A stretch of DNA of 34,823 bases, from assembly GCA_030834165.1 (NCBI GenBank), contig JAURFU010000021.1, forward strand, positions 1-34,823, in the 5' to 3' direction. The stretch comes from Verrucomicrobiota bacterium. Its GTDB lineage: Bacteria > Verrucomicrobiota > Verrucomicrobiia > Opitutales > UBA953. Shown piece after piece: positions 7,665 to 14,659 of this stretch. The translations under genes were made by a program, and so were the position numbers. The first letter of the stretch is position 1, and each line of letters starts with the position of its first letter. The notes under the pieces were generated by a model, which was not told the origin of the DNA, ran no database searches, and saw nothing but the letters and a program-made list of their open reading frames with translations.

Positions 7665-9143
7665 TCAGGAATTGTGGCTGTAACCTTCTTCGCCGTGGTC
7701 CGAGATGTCCAAGCCACGGGATTCTTCTTCTTCGGTCGGCCGGAGGCCGACGAGGGCTTTGACGAGGTAGGCGAGGACGGCGGTAGCCAGGAGGGAGATC
7801 AGCAGGGTGACGCCGATCGCCTTGAACTGTTCGAGCCAGAGCGTCTTGCCCACGATGTCCTTGAGGTTCGAGCTGAGGTTGCCGTTGACGTCGGCCGAGG
7901 CGAGGAAGCCGGTCACGATCGCCCCGAGGGTGCCGCCGACCGCGTGCACGCCGAAGGTGTCGAGCGCGTCGTCATAGCCGAGCTTGGACTTCATGTAGAC
8001 CACGGCGAGGAAGGGGATGATTCCGGCGAGGACGCCGATCAGCACCGCCGCGCTGGCGCTCACGAAGCCCGCCGCGGGCGTGATGACGACGAGGCCGGCG
8101 ACGGCGCCGGAGCAGAGGCCGAGGATGCTCGCATGACGGCGCAGCATCCATTCGAGGGCGCCCCAGGTGAAGGCGGCGACGCCCGCGGCGAGGGTCGTGG
8201 TCATGAAAGCCTGCGCGGCGACGCCGTCGGAGGCGAGGGCCGAGCCGGCGTTGAAGCCATACCAACCCACCCAGAGCATCCCGGTGCCGATGGCGCAGAG
8301 CACCATGCTGTGGGGCGTCATGGCCTTCTTGCCGAAGCCGAGACGGGGTCCGAGGATGATGCAGAGCAGGAGCGCCGACCAGCCGGAGGTCATGTGGACG
8401 ACCGTGCCGCCGGCGAAATCGATCGCCTTGATGGAAGCCTTGGCGTTCCACACGCCGTTCATCTCGCCGGTGATGCCCCAGATATGGTGGGCCATCGGGA
8501 AGTAGACGAGGAACATCCAGCCGAACATGAACAGCATGACCGCGGAGAACTTCATGCGCTCGGCGATGGCTCCGACGATGAGGGCCGGGGTGATGATCGC
8601 GAACATCAGTTGGAACATCGAGAAGACGTTCTGGGAGATCCAGTAGGCGTAGTCGGTGTTGGGCGCCGAACCGACGCCGTTCAGGAAGAAGAATTCGCTG
8701 CCGCCGAAGATCCGGCCGAGGAAGCTGCCGTCGAAGTTCTTGCCGAAGACAAGGGAGTAACCCACGGCCCACCACAGGATGGCGACCAGGCCGGCCAGGC
8801 CGAAGCACTGGGCGACCACGGACAAGACGTTCTTCGAGCGGACCAGGCCGCCGTAGAACAGGAAGAGGCCGGGCAGGGTCATGAACAACACCAAGGCGGC
8901 GCAGACCATGATGAAAGCGTTATGGCCGGGCCCGGGAGACGCGGCGATGGGGCCGGCGGCGACTTTGTCGTCCCCCGCCTTGGGGCCACCGTTGTTGACG
9001 TACGCCTCCAGGTCGGCGACACGCTGTTCGAGCGTCGCGGCGGTCGGGGCGCCCTTCGCCGGGGCTGCGTCCGAGGGCGTCTGGGCGCGGGCTTCGCCGA
9101 GGAAGCCGGTAAAAAGAAGGAGGATGAGGGCAATATAGCGCAT
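7665..9143 (-). CDS. amt: Ammonium transporter (Amt family), copy 1
   Basis: Inner-membrane ammonium channel/transporter of the Amt/MEP/Rh family. The 492 residues comprise a signal peptide (about 1-20, ending ARAQ), a periplasmic linker with a short heptad-like stretch (TLEQRVADLEAYV, 37-49), and about eleven membrane segments. The conserved pore residues are present: D242 and H250 in DFAGGTVVH, and the second twin-His H400 in DTFGVHAVGG. The cytoplasmic tail has the conserved GLDI..HGEEGY motif seen in trimeric Amts. The sequence resembles copy 3 (GKKAMTPHSMVL versus GKRAMPPHSMVL), pointing to duplication. It is transcribed from its own sigma-54 promoter; predicted +1 is only about 4 nt before the ATG. 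No glnK/glnB gene adjoins it. Confidence 0.96.
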   Translation of the reverse strand: MRYIALILLLFTGFLGEARAQTPSDAAPAKGAPTAATLEQRVADLEAYVNNGGPKAGDDKVAAGPIAASPGPGHNAFIMVCAALVLFMTLPGLFLFYGGLVRSKNVLSVVAQCFGLAGLVAILWWAVGYSLVFGKNFDGSFLGRIFGGSEFFFLNGVGSAPNTDYAYWISQNVFSMFQLMFAIITPALIVGAIAERMKFSAVMLFMFGWMFLVYFPMAHHIWGITGEMNGVWNAKASIKAIDFAGGTVVHMTSGWSALLLCIILGPRLGFGKKAMTPHSMVLCAIGTGMLWVGWYGFNAGSALASDGVAAQAFMTTTLAAGVAAFTWGALEWMLRRHASILGLCSGAVAGLVVITPAAGFVSASAAVLIGVLAGIIPFLAVVYMKSKLGYDDALDTFGVHAVGGTLGAIVTGFLASADVNGNLSSNLKDIVGKTLWLEQFKAIGVTLLISLLATAVLAYLVKALVGLRPTEEEESRGLDISDHGEEGYSHNS

Positions 9144-9158
9144 GTCGTCGATTTTATA

Positions 9159-9174
9159 GCAACCCGCGTGCCAA
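9159..9174 (-). promoter_or_regulatory. Sigma-54 (-24/-12) promoter of amt copy 1
   Basis: The minus strand reads TTGGCACGCGGGTTGC, an exact match to the RpoN consensus (TGGCAC-N5-TTGC). The final C of TTGC is 15 nt from the ATG, so transcription starting about 12 nt downstream gives a leader of roughly 4 nt. The promoter lies about 10 nt past the U-tract of the copy 2 terminator, so any enhancer-binding site must be within or beyond copy 2. Confidence 0.85.
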
Positions 9175-9183
9175 GTCCCTGAC

Positions 9184-9214
9184 CAAAGAAAAAGGCCGCC
9201 CGAAGGCGGCCTTT
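9184..9214 (-). terminator. Rho-independent terminator after amt copy 2
   Basis: A 10-bp perfect stem, AAAGGCCGCC (9191-9200) with GGCGGCCTTT (9205-9214), has a TTCG tetraloop on the transcribed strand and is followed by TTCTTTGG. It lies 24 nt past the stop at 9238. Confidence 0.9.
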
Positions 9215-9237
9215 GCCGGGAAGTGTCCCTTTTCGGC

Positions 9238-10656
9238 TTACTTGCTCGAGCGCTGGAAGTCGGGGTAGGCCTCGTTGCCGTGCTCCGCGAGGTCGAGTCC
9301 GTTGGTTTCTTCTTCCGGCGAGACCCGCAGGCCCATGACCGCCTTGATGATCAGGAAGAGGACGTACGCGAACACGAAGGAGAACAGGCCCACGGCGCCG
9401 ACGCCCTTGAGCTGGCTGATGAACTGGTCGAGACCCGCCTTGGCGCCGAAGAGGCCTACGCAGAGGGTGCCCCAGACGCCGCACACCAGGTGGACCGAGA
9501 GCGCGCCGACCGGGTCGTCGAGCTTGAGCTTGTCGAAGATCAGCACGGAGAGCACCACGATCACGCCGGACGACAGGCCGATGATGATCGAGGAGTTCAT
9601 GTTCATCTGGTCGGCGCCGGCGGTGATGCCGACCAAGCCGGCCAGGATGCCGTTGAGGACCATCGAGAGGTCGGGCTTCTTGAGCACGAGCCACGAGGTG
9701 ACCATCGAGGCAACGGCGCCTGCGGCGGCCGCGATCGAAGTTGTGACCAAGGTCAGGGAGACGAGGCCCGGATCGGCGGAAAGCACCGAGCCGCCGTTGA
9801 AGCCGAACCAGCCGAGCCACAGGAGGAAGACGCCGATCGTGGCCAGAGGCATGCTATGCCCCGGGACGGGGATGACCTTGCCGTCGGCCCGGTAGCGGCC
9901 AAGTCGGGGGCCGAGGATCATCACGCCGGCGAGGGCGCCCCAGCCGCCGACGGAGTGCACGAGCGTCGAGCCGGCGAAGTCATAGAACGGAGTGGCCATG
10001 GTGTTGAGCCAGCCGTTGCCCCACTTCCACATCCCGGTCATCGGGTAGCAGATCGCCACGAACACGGTCGAGAACACGAGGAAGCTCGACAGCTTGATGC
10101 GTTCGGCCACGGCGCCGGAGACGATGGTCGCGGCCGTGGCGGCGAACATGGCCTGGAAGAGGAAGTCGGTCCAGTAGGTGTAACCGGCGTTATAGACGTC
10201 GGTCAGCGCGGCGACGTCATCCGTCACGGTGACCCCGAAACCGGAGAAGCCGAACCATTTTCCGGCGAAGTCCGCTCCCGGGTACATCAGGTTGAAGCCC
10301 ACGATGGCGTACGTGAGGATGCCGATGCAGGGGATCAGCGTGTTCTTGAAGAGGATGTTCACGGTGTTCTTCGAACGTGTCAGGCCGGTCTCCAAGGTCG
10401 CGAAGCCCAGGTGCATGATGAAGACCAGTCCGGCCGCCAGCATCATCCAGGTGTTGTTGACCGTGAAGGTCGCGTAACCGGAGGATTCCTTGAATGCCGC
10501 GGTGTCTTTGTACTTGGGCGCCGCCGGTGCGGCGTCCGTCTTGACCTCCGCGGCGGCGGCAGGAGGAGCGGCCGGAGCCGGGGCGTTCTGCGCCGGCGAC
10601 AGATAAGGCACTGCCGCCAGGGCGAGGATGGTGAGAGTTCGTAGCAGGGATTTCAT
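9238..10656 (-). CDS. amt: Ammonium transporter (Amt family), copy 2, divergent
   Basis: A 472-residue Amt protein from a different subgroup than its neighbours. A signal peptide (about 1-22) is followed by an Ala/Pro-rich linker (about 23-50) and about eleven membrane segments. Twin-His residues are H234 (DFAGSTLVH) and H389 (GALSVH), with the conserved D227. Differences from copies 1 and 3 include a TLETGLTRSKN first helix, an LVCGVWGTLC segment after the second His, and the tail NGLDLAEHGNEAYPDF. The divergent sequence suggests an older duplication or separate acquisition and perhaps different affinity. It has its own sigma-54 promoter 15 nt before the ATG and its own terminator, so it is an independent transcription unit within the tandem array. 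Confidence 0.95.
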   Translation of the reverse strand: MKSLLRTLTILALAAVPYLSPAQNAPAPAAPPAAAAEVKTDAAPAAPKYKDTAAFKESSGYATFTVNNTWMMLAAGLVFIMHLGFATLETGLTRSKNTVNILFKNTLIPCIGILTYAIVGFNLMYPGADFAGKWFGFSGFGVTVTDDVAALTDVYNAGYTYWTDFLFQAMFAATAATIVSGAVAERIKLSSFLVFSTVFVAICYPMTGMWKWGNGWLNTMATPFYDFAGSTLVHSVGGWGALAGVMILGPRLGRYRADGKVIPVPGHSMPLATIGVFLLWLGWFGFNGGSVLSADPGLVSLTLVTTSIAAAAGAVASMVTSWLVLKKPDLSMVLNGILAGLVGITAGADQMNMNSSIIIGLSSGVIVVLSVLIFDKLKLDDPVGALSVHLVCGVWGTLCVGLFGAKAGLDQFISQLKGVGAVGLFSFVFAYVLFLIIKAVMGLRVSPEEETNGLDLAEHGNEAYPDFQRSSK

Positions 10657-10671
10657 GGCGTAGGGGCTTTC

Positions 10672-10687
10672 GCAACCCCCGTGCCAA
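10672..10687 (-). promoter_or_regulatory. Sigma-54 (-24/-12) promoter of amt copy 2
   Basis: The minus strand reads TTGGCACGGGGGTTGC, a perfect RpoN match ending 15 nt before the ATG at 10656. About 30 nt further upstream is the inverted repeat GTGCT-N6-AGCAC (10717-10732), a possible activator site; its half-site polarity is opposite to the usual NtrC box. Confidence 0.85.
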
Positions 10688-10741
10688 CCCCTCCGTTCGC
10701 CTGTTTCGTCCCGAATGTGCTTATTTTAGCACGCAAGGCTT

Positions 10742-10783
10742 GCCGGCCGTTGCTCTTTTCCGAGCACGACTCCCTCGGCCGGC
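10742..10783 (-). terminator. Nested hairpin after amt copy 3
   Basis: Outer stem GCCGGCCG (10742-10749) with CGGCCGGC (10776-10783); inside it TGCTC (10751-10755) pairs with GAGCA (10762-10766). It begins 13 nt past the amt stop at 10796. No U-tract follows, so it may stabilise a 3' end or act with Rho rather than terminate by itself. Confidence 0.4.
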
Positions 10784-10795
10784 GACGAAAACAGC

Positions 10796-12076
10796 TTAGT
10801 TCGCGTTGTAGCCTTCTTCGCCGTGGTCGGCGATATCGAGTCCCTGGGCCTCGCCTTCTTCCGTCGGACGCAGACCGATGGTCGCGCCGACGAGCTTGGC
10901 GATCACCCAGGTAAGCAGGAGCGAGAGCCCGATGCAGAGCGCCATCGCCGTCAGCTGCCCTTTGAGGAGGCCTTGGGCGATGAGCTTGCCGCCCGCTTCG
11001 TTCAAGGCGCCGTCCATGAGGAGGGCCGTCGCGAGCGCGCCGATCGTGCCGCCGACGCCGTGCACGCCAAAGGTGTCGAGGGCGTCGTCGTAGCCGAAGC
11101 GGGTCTTGAGGACCGAGCAGGCCCAGTAAGAGACGCCGCCGGCGAACAGTCCGATGATCACGGCCGAGCCAGCCGACACGAAGCCGGCCGCGTTGGTCAC
11201 GGTGGCGAGTCCGGCGATGGCGCCTGAGCAAAGACCGAGCACCGAGACCTTGCCGCGGTGGAGTTTCTCGACGAACGCCCAGGTCAGCGTGGCCGTGGCC
11301 GCGCCGAGCGTGGTCGTCAGGACGGCCTGCAGGGCCACGGCGTCGGCCGCCAGGGCCGAGCCGGCGTTGAAGCCATACCAGCCGAACCAGAGCAGGCCGG
11401 TGCCGATGACGCAAAGGACCATGCTGTGCGGGGGCATGGCGCGCTTGCCGAAGCCGGCGCGCGGGCCGACCAGCATGCACAGCAGCAGGGCGGACCAGCC
11501 CGAAGTCATATGCACGACGATGCCGCCGGCGAAGTCCGCGGCCTTGAAGGCGGCCTCGCCGTTGGCGATGCCCGCGAAGTCTCCCGTGACTCCCCAGACG
11601 GCGTGCGCCATGGGGTAGTAGACGAAGATCGTCCAGAGGAACGAGAAGAGCATGACGGCCGAGAACTTCATGCGTTCCGCGACCGCGCCGATGATGAGCG
11701 CCGGCGTGATGGCCGCGAACATCGCCTGGAAGAGGGCGAACGCGCCGGAGGAGATGCCGGCCGCGTAGGCGGGGTCCGGGGCGAAGCCGACGCCGGCGAA
11801 GCCGAGATGCTCGCTGCCGCCGAAGACGTGGCCGAGCAGTCCGCCGGAGAAGTTCTTGCCGAAGACGAGGCTGTAGCCGAAGGCCCACCACATGAGGATG
11901 CCCATGGCGGTGAGCGCCAGACACTGCGCCGCGATGGAGAGCACGTTCTTGCCGCGCACGAGGCCACCGTAGAAAAGGAAGAGGCCCGGGATGCACATCA
12001 TCAGGACCAAGGCGGTGCTGATCAGGACCCAGACGTTGTCGGCGGCATTCGGCGCAGGCGTGGCAGAAATAATCAT
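10796..12076 (-). CDS. amt: Ammonium transporter (Amt family), copy 3
   Basis: A 426-residue Amt protein without the long signal/linker region of the other two copies; only 13 residues precede the first membrane helix. Pore residues are intact: D181 and H189 in DFAGGIVVH, H339 in DTFGVHGVGG. The tail carries GLDIADHGEEGY. It is close to copy 1 over its whole length and is the more compact paralogue. Its sigma-54 promoter ends 15 nt before the ATG at 12076. It is divergent from the outer-membrane barrel gene at 12172, with a 95-nt AT-rich gap between them. Substrate (ammonium, possibly methylammonium) follows from the family. Confidence 0.96.
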   Translation of the reverse strand: MIISATPAPNAADNVWVLISTALVLMMCIPGLFLFYGGLVRGKNVLSIAAQCLALTAMGILMWWAFGYSLVFGKNFSGGLLGHVFGGSEHLGFAGVGFAPDPAYAAGISSGAFALFQAMFAAITPALIIGAVAERMKFSAVMLFSFLWTIFVYYPMAHAVWGVTGDFAGIANGEAAFKAADFAGGIVVHMTSGWSALLLCMLVGPRAGFGKRAMPPHSMVLCVIGTGLLWFGWYGFNAGSALAADAVALQAVLTTTLGAATATLTWAFVEKLHRGKVSVLGLCSGAIAGLATVTNAAGFVSAGSAVIIGLFAGGVSYWACSVLKTRFGYDDALDTFGVHGVGGTIGALATALLMDGALNEAGGKLIAQGLLKGQLTAMALCIGLSLLLTWVIAKLVGATIGLRPTEEGEAQGLDIADHGEEGYNAN

Positions 12077-12090
12077 ATTGCGACTTAATA

Positions 12091-12107
12091 AGCAAAAAGC
12101 GTGCCAT
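12091..12107 (-). promoter_or_regulatory. Sigma-54 (-24/-12) promoter of amt copy 3
   Basis: The minus strand reads TATGGCACGCTTTTTGCT; TGGCAC and TTGC are separated by exactly 5 nt, as RpoN requires. The TTGC ends 15 nt before the ATG, the same geometry as the other two amt genes. The DNA upstream (12107-12171) is AT-rich, but I see no clear activator repeat. Confidence 0.88.
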
Positions 12108-12171
12108 AAATTAACCAGCGATGCTTCCCCGCTTGCTATGAGGGTTTTTCAGGGATTTATTTTTTTTAACG

Positions 12172-13071
12172 ATGAAACATCTGCACAAACTTGGGCAAAT
12201 CGCCAAGATTTGCTTATTCCTATGCACCTTCTCGGCGGCCTTTGCCCAGACTCAGCCTAAACCCTGGTTGCTCATGGTCGACGGGCAGTATCGCGCCGCC
12301 GACGTCATCACCCACGCCGGGGGTGTCACCGGTTCCTTCGGTCGTTCGCGTACGGGCGTCGAACTCATCCATCAGGACGCAGACCGTGCCATCGACCTGG
12401 AGTGGTATCGCTACGAGCACACATTCGCCGGCGCCGTCGCCGGCACCGAGCGCTCCTACGGCAATACGCAGGACCTGATTCTGTCCGGCTTCCGCCAGTG
12501 GCGACTTTCCGACAAGTATGCCGGTCAGATCATCTATGGGTTGGAGCTCGCCGCGGAGGAATCCATCGGCCTCGAGGACGGTTTCCGCTGGGGGCTGGGC
12601 GGCGCTTTGCGCTGGCGGCACGACGACGAGACCGATGTCGCCTTGGGCCTGATGTTCCAGGATCGCTTCGAGAACTCGATCCTGCCGGTGCCCTACGTGA
12701 AGGCTTTCTGGCGTCCTTGCCGTTACGCCGAAGTGGAGCTTCGCGCGACGGGCCTCCAGAACGGCGTCATCTTCCGGGGTTTCCCCACGGGCGATCGCGC
12801 GACGACGGTGGACCTGCTCGTGGCTTACGAGACGCTCAATTTCCGGCTTGCCGACGCCGCCTACGGCAGCCGGGCGGTGGTCGTCGGCGAAGTGCCCCTC
12901 CGCCTCGGCGTCACCCAGTTCCTCGAACCCACCGGCACGTGGTTCCTGCGCGCCCAGTTCGAGTGGGTCGCCTTCGCGCGTCACAGCTTCAAGCACGCCG
13001 GCGAGACCCAAGGCGCTTTCCAGCCGGGCGCGACCTGGGGGGTCGGGGGTCGCGTGGGCGCCCGCTTCTGA
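12172..13071 (+). CDS. Outer-membrane beta-barrel protein, function unknown
   Basis: A 299-residue exported protein. A signal peptide (about 1-25, ending AAFAQ) is followed by alternating short strands rich in aromatic residues. The last residues, VGARF, end in Phe, the classic BamA-recognised C-terminus of outer-membrane barrels. Repeated strand patterns such as TDVALGLMFQDRF and PYVKAFWRP suggest a small barrel; I suspect the DUF6268-like group but cannot prove it. The ATG at 12172 is preceded by a run of eight T and no Shine-Dalgarno. It is divergent from amt copy 3, so it could share regulation through the 95-nt spacer. No substrate is apparent. Confidence 0.7.
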   Translation: MKHLHKLGQIAKICLFLCTFSAAFAQTQPKPWLLMVDGQYRAADVITHAGGVTGSFGRSRTGVELIHQDADRAIDLEWYRYEHTFAGAVAGTERSYGNTQDLILSGFRQWRLSDKYAGQIIYGLELAAEESIGLEDGFRWGLGGALRWRHDDETDVALGLMFQDRFENSILPVPYVKAFWRPCRYAEVELRATGLQNGVIFRGFPTGDRATTVDLLVAYETLNFRLADAAYGSRAVVVGEVPLRLGVTQFLEPTGTWFLRAQFEWVAFARHSFKHAGETQGAFQPGATWGVGGRVGARF

Positions 13072-13110
13072 GCGGCGTCCCCGCACGTGACGAAGACGCC
13101 GTCCGGACGT

Positions 13111-13344
13111 TCAGGCGGCGGCCGTGCTCAGCGCTTCGTCGCGCCGCCGGATCGCCAGCTCGAGGTCATGGGTGCGGAGCGAGCGGCGGACGCGGCGTTT
13201 GGTGAAGTCCGCGAGGTGTTCGGTGTAGTGCAGCCACCACGTTCCGTTGTTGTTCCAGAGGTGGTGCAGGCGGTTGGCCTCGCTGACGCGGATGGACAGC
13301 TTGGGGGCGGCGGGACGGGCGGCGGTGTCTTGGGTGTTGATCAT
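13111..13344 (-). CDS. 77-residue integrase-arm-like small protein
   Basis: A small basic protein. The stretch LHHLWNNNGTWWLHYTEH followed by KRRVRRSLRTHDLELAIRRRDEAL resembles the N-terminal arm-binding part of tyrosine recombinases, where an aromatic strand pair is followed by a K/R-R-RSL-T-D-x-x-x-A-x-x-R-R helix. No catalytic domain follows; the stop is at 13111. I recall similar short proteins in Opitutaceae genomes but cannot verify it here. The ATG at 13344 has no Shine-Dalgarno (context CCCACC-ATG). Upstream on the same strand is a 170-nt array of hairpins (13403-13577), which suggests an RNA-plus-ORF element. It could be a remnant of an integrase gene or a dedicated DNA-binding protein. 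Confidence 0.55.
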   Translation of the reverse strand: MINTQDTAARPAAPKLSIRVSEANRLHHLWNNNGTWWLHYTEHLADFTKRRVRRSLRTHDLELAIRRRDEALSTAAA

Positions 13345-13402
13345 GGTGGGCGGCGGTGAAGGGGACGCGCAGCACGATCAATCCGCAGGGGACTGGGTTT
13401 TT

Positions 13403-13577
13403 AGCCTTTCGGCTCTCATCTCGGCGCCTTGCGGCTCCGATGACCACCGTGACCCCGGAAAGGGCTCGGTTGGTGCAGGTTCGGCTTTCGCCCATCCTGC
13501 TCGTGATGCGTCTGAGGGAGAACTGCCCCCAATATGGGCGGTCCCCCGGCCGAAGGCAAGCGGGACCTGCGTTGCAG
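13403..13577 (-). ncRNA. Hairpin-rich region, candidate structured RNA upstream of the 77-residue ORF
   Basis: Read on the minus strand this gene-free stretch holds a series of short hairpins. In order: CTGC-AAC-GCAG (13577-13567); GCC-TTC-GGC (13557-13549); GCCC/GGGC (13539-13525); GCAGG...CCTGC enclosing GGC-GAAA-GCC (13500-13475); ACC..CCC..GGG..GGT (13470-13446); CGG-A-GCC-GCAA-GGC-G-CCG (13439-13422); and AGCC-GAAA-GGCT followed by AAAA (13414-13403). Three loops are GNRA tetraloops, typical of folded RNA. The region lies 60 nt upstream of the ATG of the 77-residue gene. The rest of the 309-nt gap (13345-13653) has a GC-rich inverted repeat at 13606-13635 (GCCTGC-CTCC-GCAGGC) and nothing else I recognise. 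Whether the RNA exists is inference from pairing alone. Confidence 0.5.
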
Positions 13578-13653
13578 AGTGTCATAAGAAAAGGGCGAGG
13601 GGCCCGGCAGGCGGCGCTTGCCTGCCTCCGCAGGCCGCCCACGCTGGTCACCG

Positions 13654-13917
13654 ATGGGTTTCTTCCGTTTCCGCAAAACCATCCCCCTCGGGAAATTCTT
13701 CCGGATCAACGTCGCGAAGACGGGCGCCTCGGTCTCCGTCGGCCGCCCCGGCGCGACCGTCAACGTGCGCAAGGATCGCGTCGACGGCACGGTGGGGATC
13801 CCGGGCAGCGGACTCTCGTACAAGGAGCGCCTTTCGAACCGCGGGTGCGCTTCCGTGCTGGTATTCGCGCTCGTGCTCGCGGCGTCGCTCGCCGGCGTCG
13901 TCGCCTGGGCGCGCTGA
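13654..13917 (+). CDS. DUF4236-domain protein
   Basis: An 87-residue protein. The N-terminal half fits DUF4236: MGFFRFRKTIPLG, then NVAKTGASVSVGRPGATVNV and VGIPGSGLSY, a small repeated-strand unit of unknown function. A single hydrophobic segment (about 65-84, VLVFALVLAASLAGVV) ends the protein, so it is probably membrane-anchored. The ATG at 13654 is chosen because the domain begins exactly there; the longer frame to 13618 runs through a GC-rich inverted repeat. It lies between the hairpin region and a tRNA gene, a location typical of accessory insertions, but no integrase is visible. Function unknown. Confidence 0.7.
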   Translation: MGFFRFRKTIPLGKFFRINVAKTGASVSVGRPGATVNVRKDRVDGTVGIPGSGLSYKERLSNRGCASVLVFALVLAASLAGVVAWAR

Positions 13918-13969
13918 GCGCGTGGCCGTCCGCCGTCGCTGGCGCGTCGTCGGCGATCATCGCCGCAAG

Positions 13970-14053
13970 TGCCCGGGAAAGGACTCGAACCTTCACGCCT
14001 TTAGAGGGCGGCGGATTTTGAGTCCGCTGCGGCTGCCATTTCGCCACCCGGGC
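13970..14053 (-). tRNA. tRNA-Leu (anticodon CAA)
   Basis: The minus strand folds as a class II tRNA: acceptor GCCCGGG (14053-14047) with CCCGGGC (13977-13971), anticodon stem GCGGA/TCCGC around the loop CTCAAAA (anticodon CAA), a long variable arm CGCC-N7-GGCG, and T-arm GAAGG-TTCGAGT-CCTTT. Discriminator A is at 13970. CCA is not encoded. It reads UUG leucine codons. Confidence 0.95.
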
Positions 14054-14148
14054 GGATTGCGTGCCTGCATTCATTCTCCGCTCGGTCGCGCGTGCAAGAA
14101 AAACCGTGCCAGCCTTCGCGTGATGCGTCGCGCGTCCGTCCGGCCGAC

Positions 14149-14178
14149 AAAAAAGGCGCTCCTTGCGGAGCGCCTTTT
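14149..14178 (-). terminator. Rho-independent terminator after the HU-like gene
   Basis: A 12-bp perfect stem, AAAAGGCGCTCC (14151-14162) with GGAGCGCCTTTT (14167-14178), and a 4-nt loop. On the minus strand it runs into TTTTTT (14154-14149). It lies 20 nt past the stop at 14199. The symmetric A/T flanks could also stop plus-strand transcripts. Confidence 0.9.
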
Positions 14179-14198
14179 GGCGAGCATCTCGAGAGAGA

Positions 14199-14486
14199 TT
14201 ACTTGGCGCCGAGGATCGCGTCCTTCGCGGCCTTGGCCACGCGGAACTTCACGACCTTCTTGGCCTTGATCTGGATGGTTTCGCCGGTGGCCGGGTTGCG
14301 ACCCAGGCGAGCCTTGCGATGGACGAGGACGAGCTTGCCGAGGCCCGGGAGCGTGAAGGAGTTCTTCGCGTTCTTGTAAGCGAGGGCGGCGATGATCTCG
14401 AGGATCGCGGTGGCCTGCTTCTTGCTGATCTCAGCTTTTTCGGCGATGGCACCGGCGATTTGGGACTTGGTGAGGGCTTTGGACAT
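14199..14486 (-). CDS. hup: HU/IHF-family DNA-binding protein
   Basis: A 95-residue nucleoid protein, a normal length for HU. MSKALTKSQIAGAIAEKAEISKKQA forms the N-terminal helices, FTLPGLGKLVL the core strands, and RKARLGRNPATGETIQI the beta-arm containing the conserved RNPATG tip whose Pro intercalates into DNA. The C-terminal FRVAKAAKDAI helix closes the fold. Homodimers bend DNA non-specifically and organise the chromosome; whether this copy is HU-like or has IHF-like preference cannot be told. The ATG at 14486 matches the family start; the upstream codons are leader. The leader is A/C-rich (CACAAACAAC-ATG) with no Shine-Dalgarno. A strong terminator follows, so the gene is monocistronic. 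Confidence 0.93.
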   Translation of the reverse strand: MSKALTKSQIAGAIAEKAEISKKQATAILEIIAALAYKNAKNSFTLPGLGKLVLVHRKARLGRNPATGETIQIKAKKVVKFRVAKAAKDAILGAK

Positions 14487-14659
14487 GTTGTTTGTGGGTT
14501 GGTTGTGCAGTGATGCGGATGTATTCAGTAGCGAACCGTGCGCTGAAAACCAGCGAAAAATAAGGGTGGGGCGAATGTTTCTTCCGGGCCCCTCGGACGG
14601 GCAAAAAATCTTTTGCATGCGCCCGCCTTCCGACTTAGGTGTCAGGCGTACCCCCAACC

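Noticed and set aside
10717-10732. GTGCT-N6-AGCAC as an NtrC-binding site
   Set aside because: The half-sites have the opposite order from the usual GCAC...GTGC NtrC box, so it was noted only as an inverted repeat.
7674-12088. Long plus-strand frames opposite the amt genes
   Set aside because: They translate to Asp/Glu/His/Gly-rich sequence without structure and mirror the conserved Amt codons; they also cross the sigma-54 promoters or terminators.
13166-13651. A 161-codon minus-strand frame through the hairpin region
   Set aside because: It runs through the hairpin array and overlaps the more convincing 77-residue ORF in another frame; no domain is recognisable, so openness is probably due to base composition.
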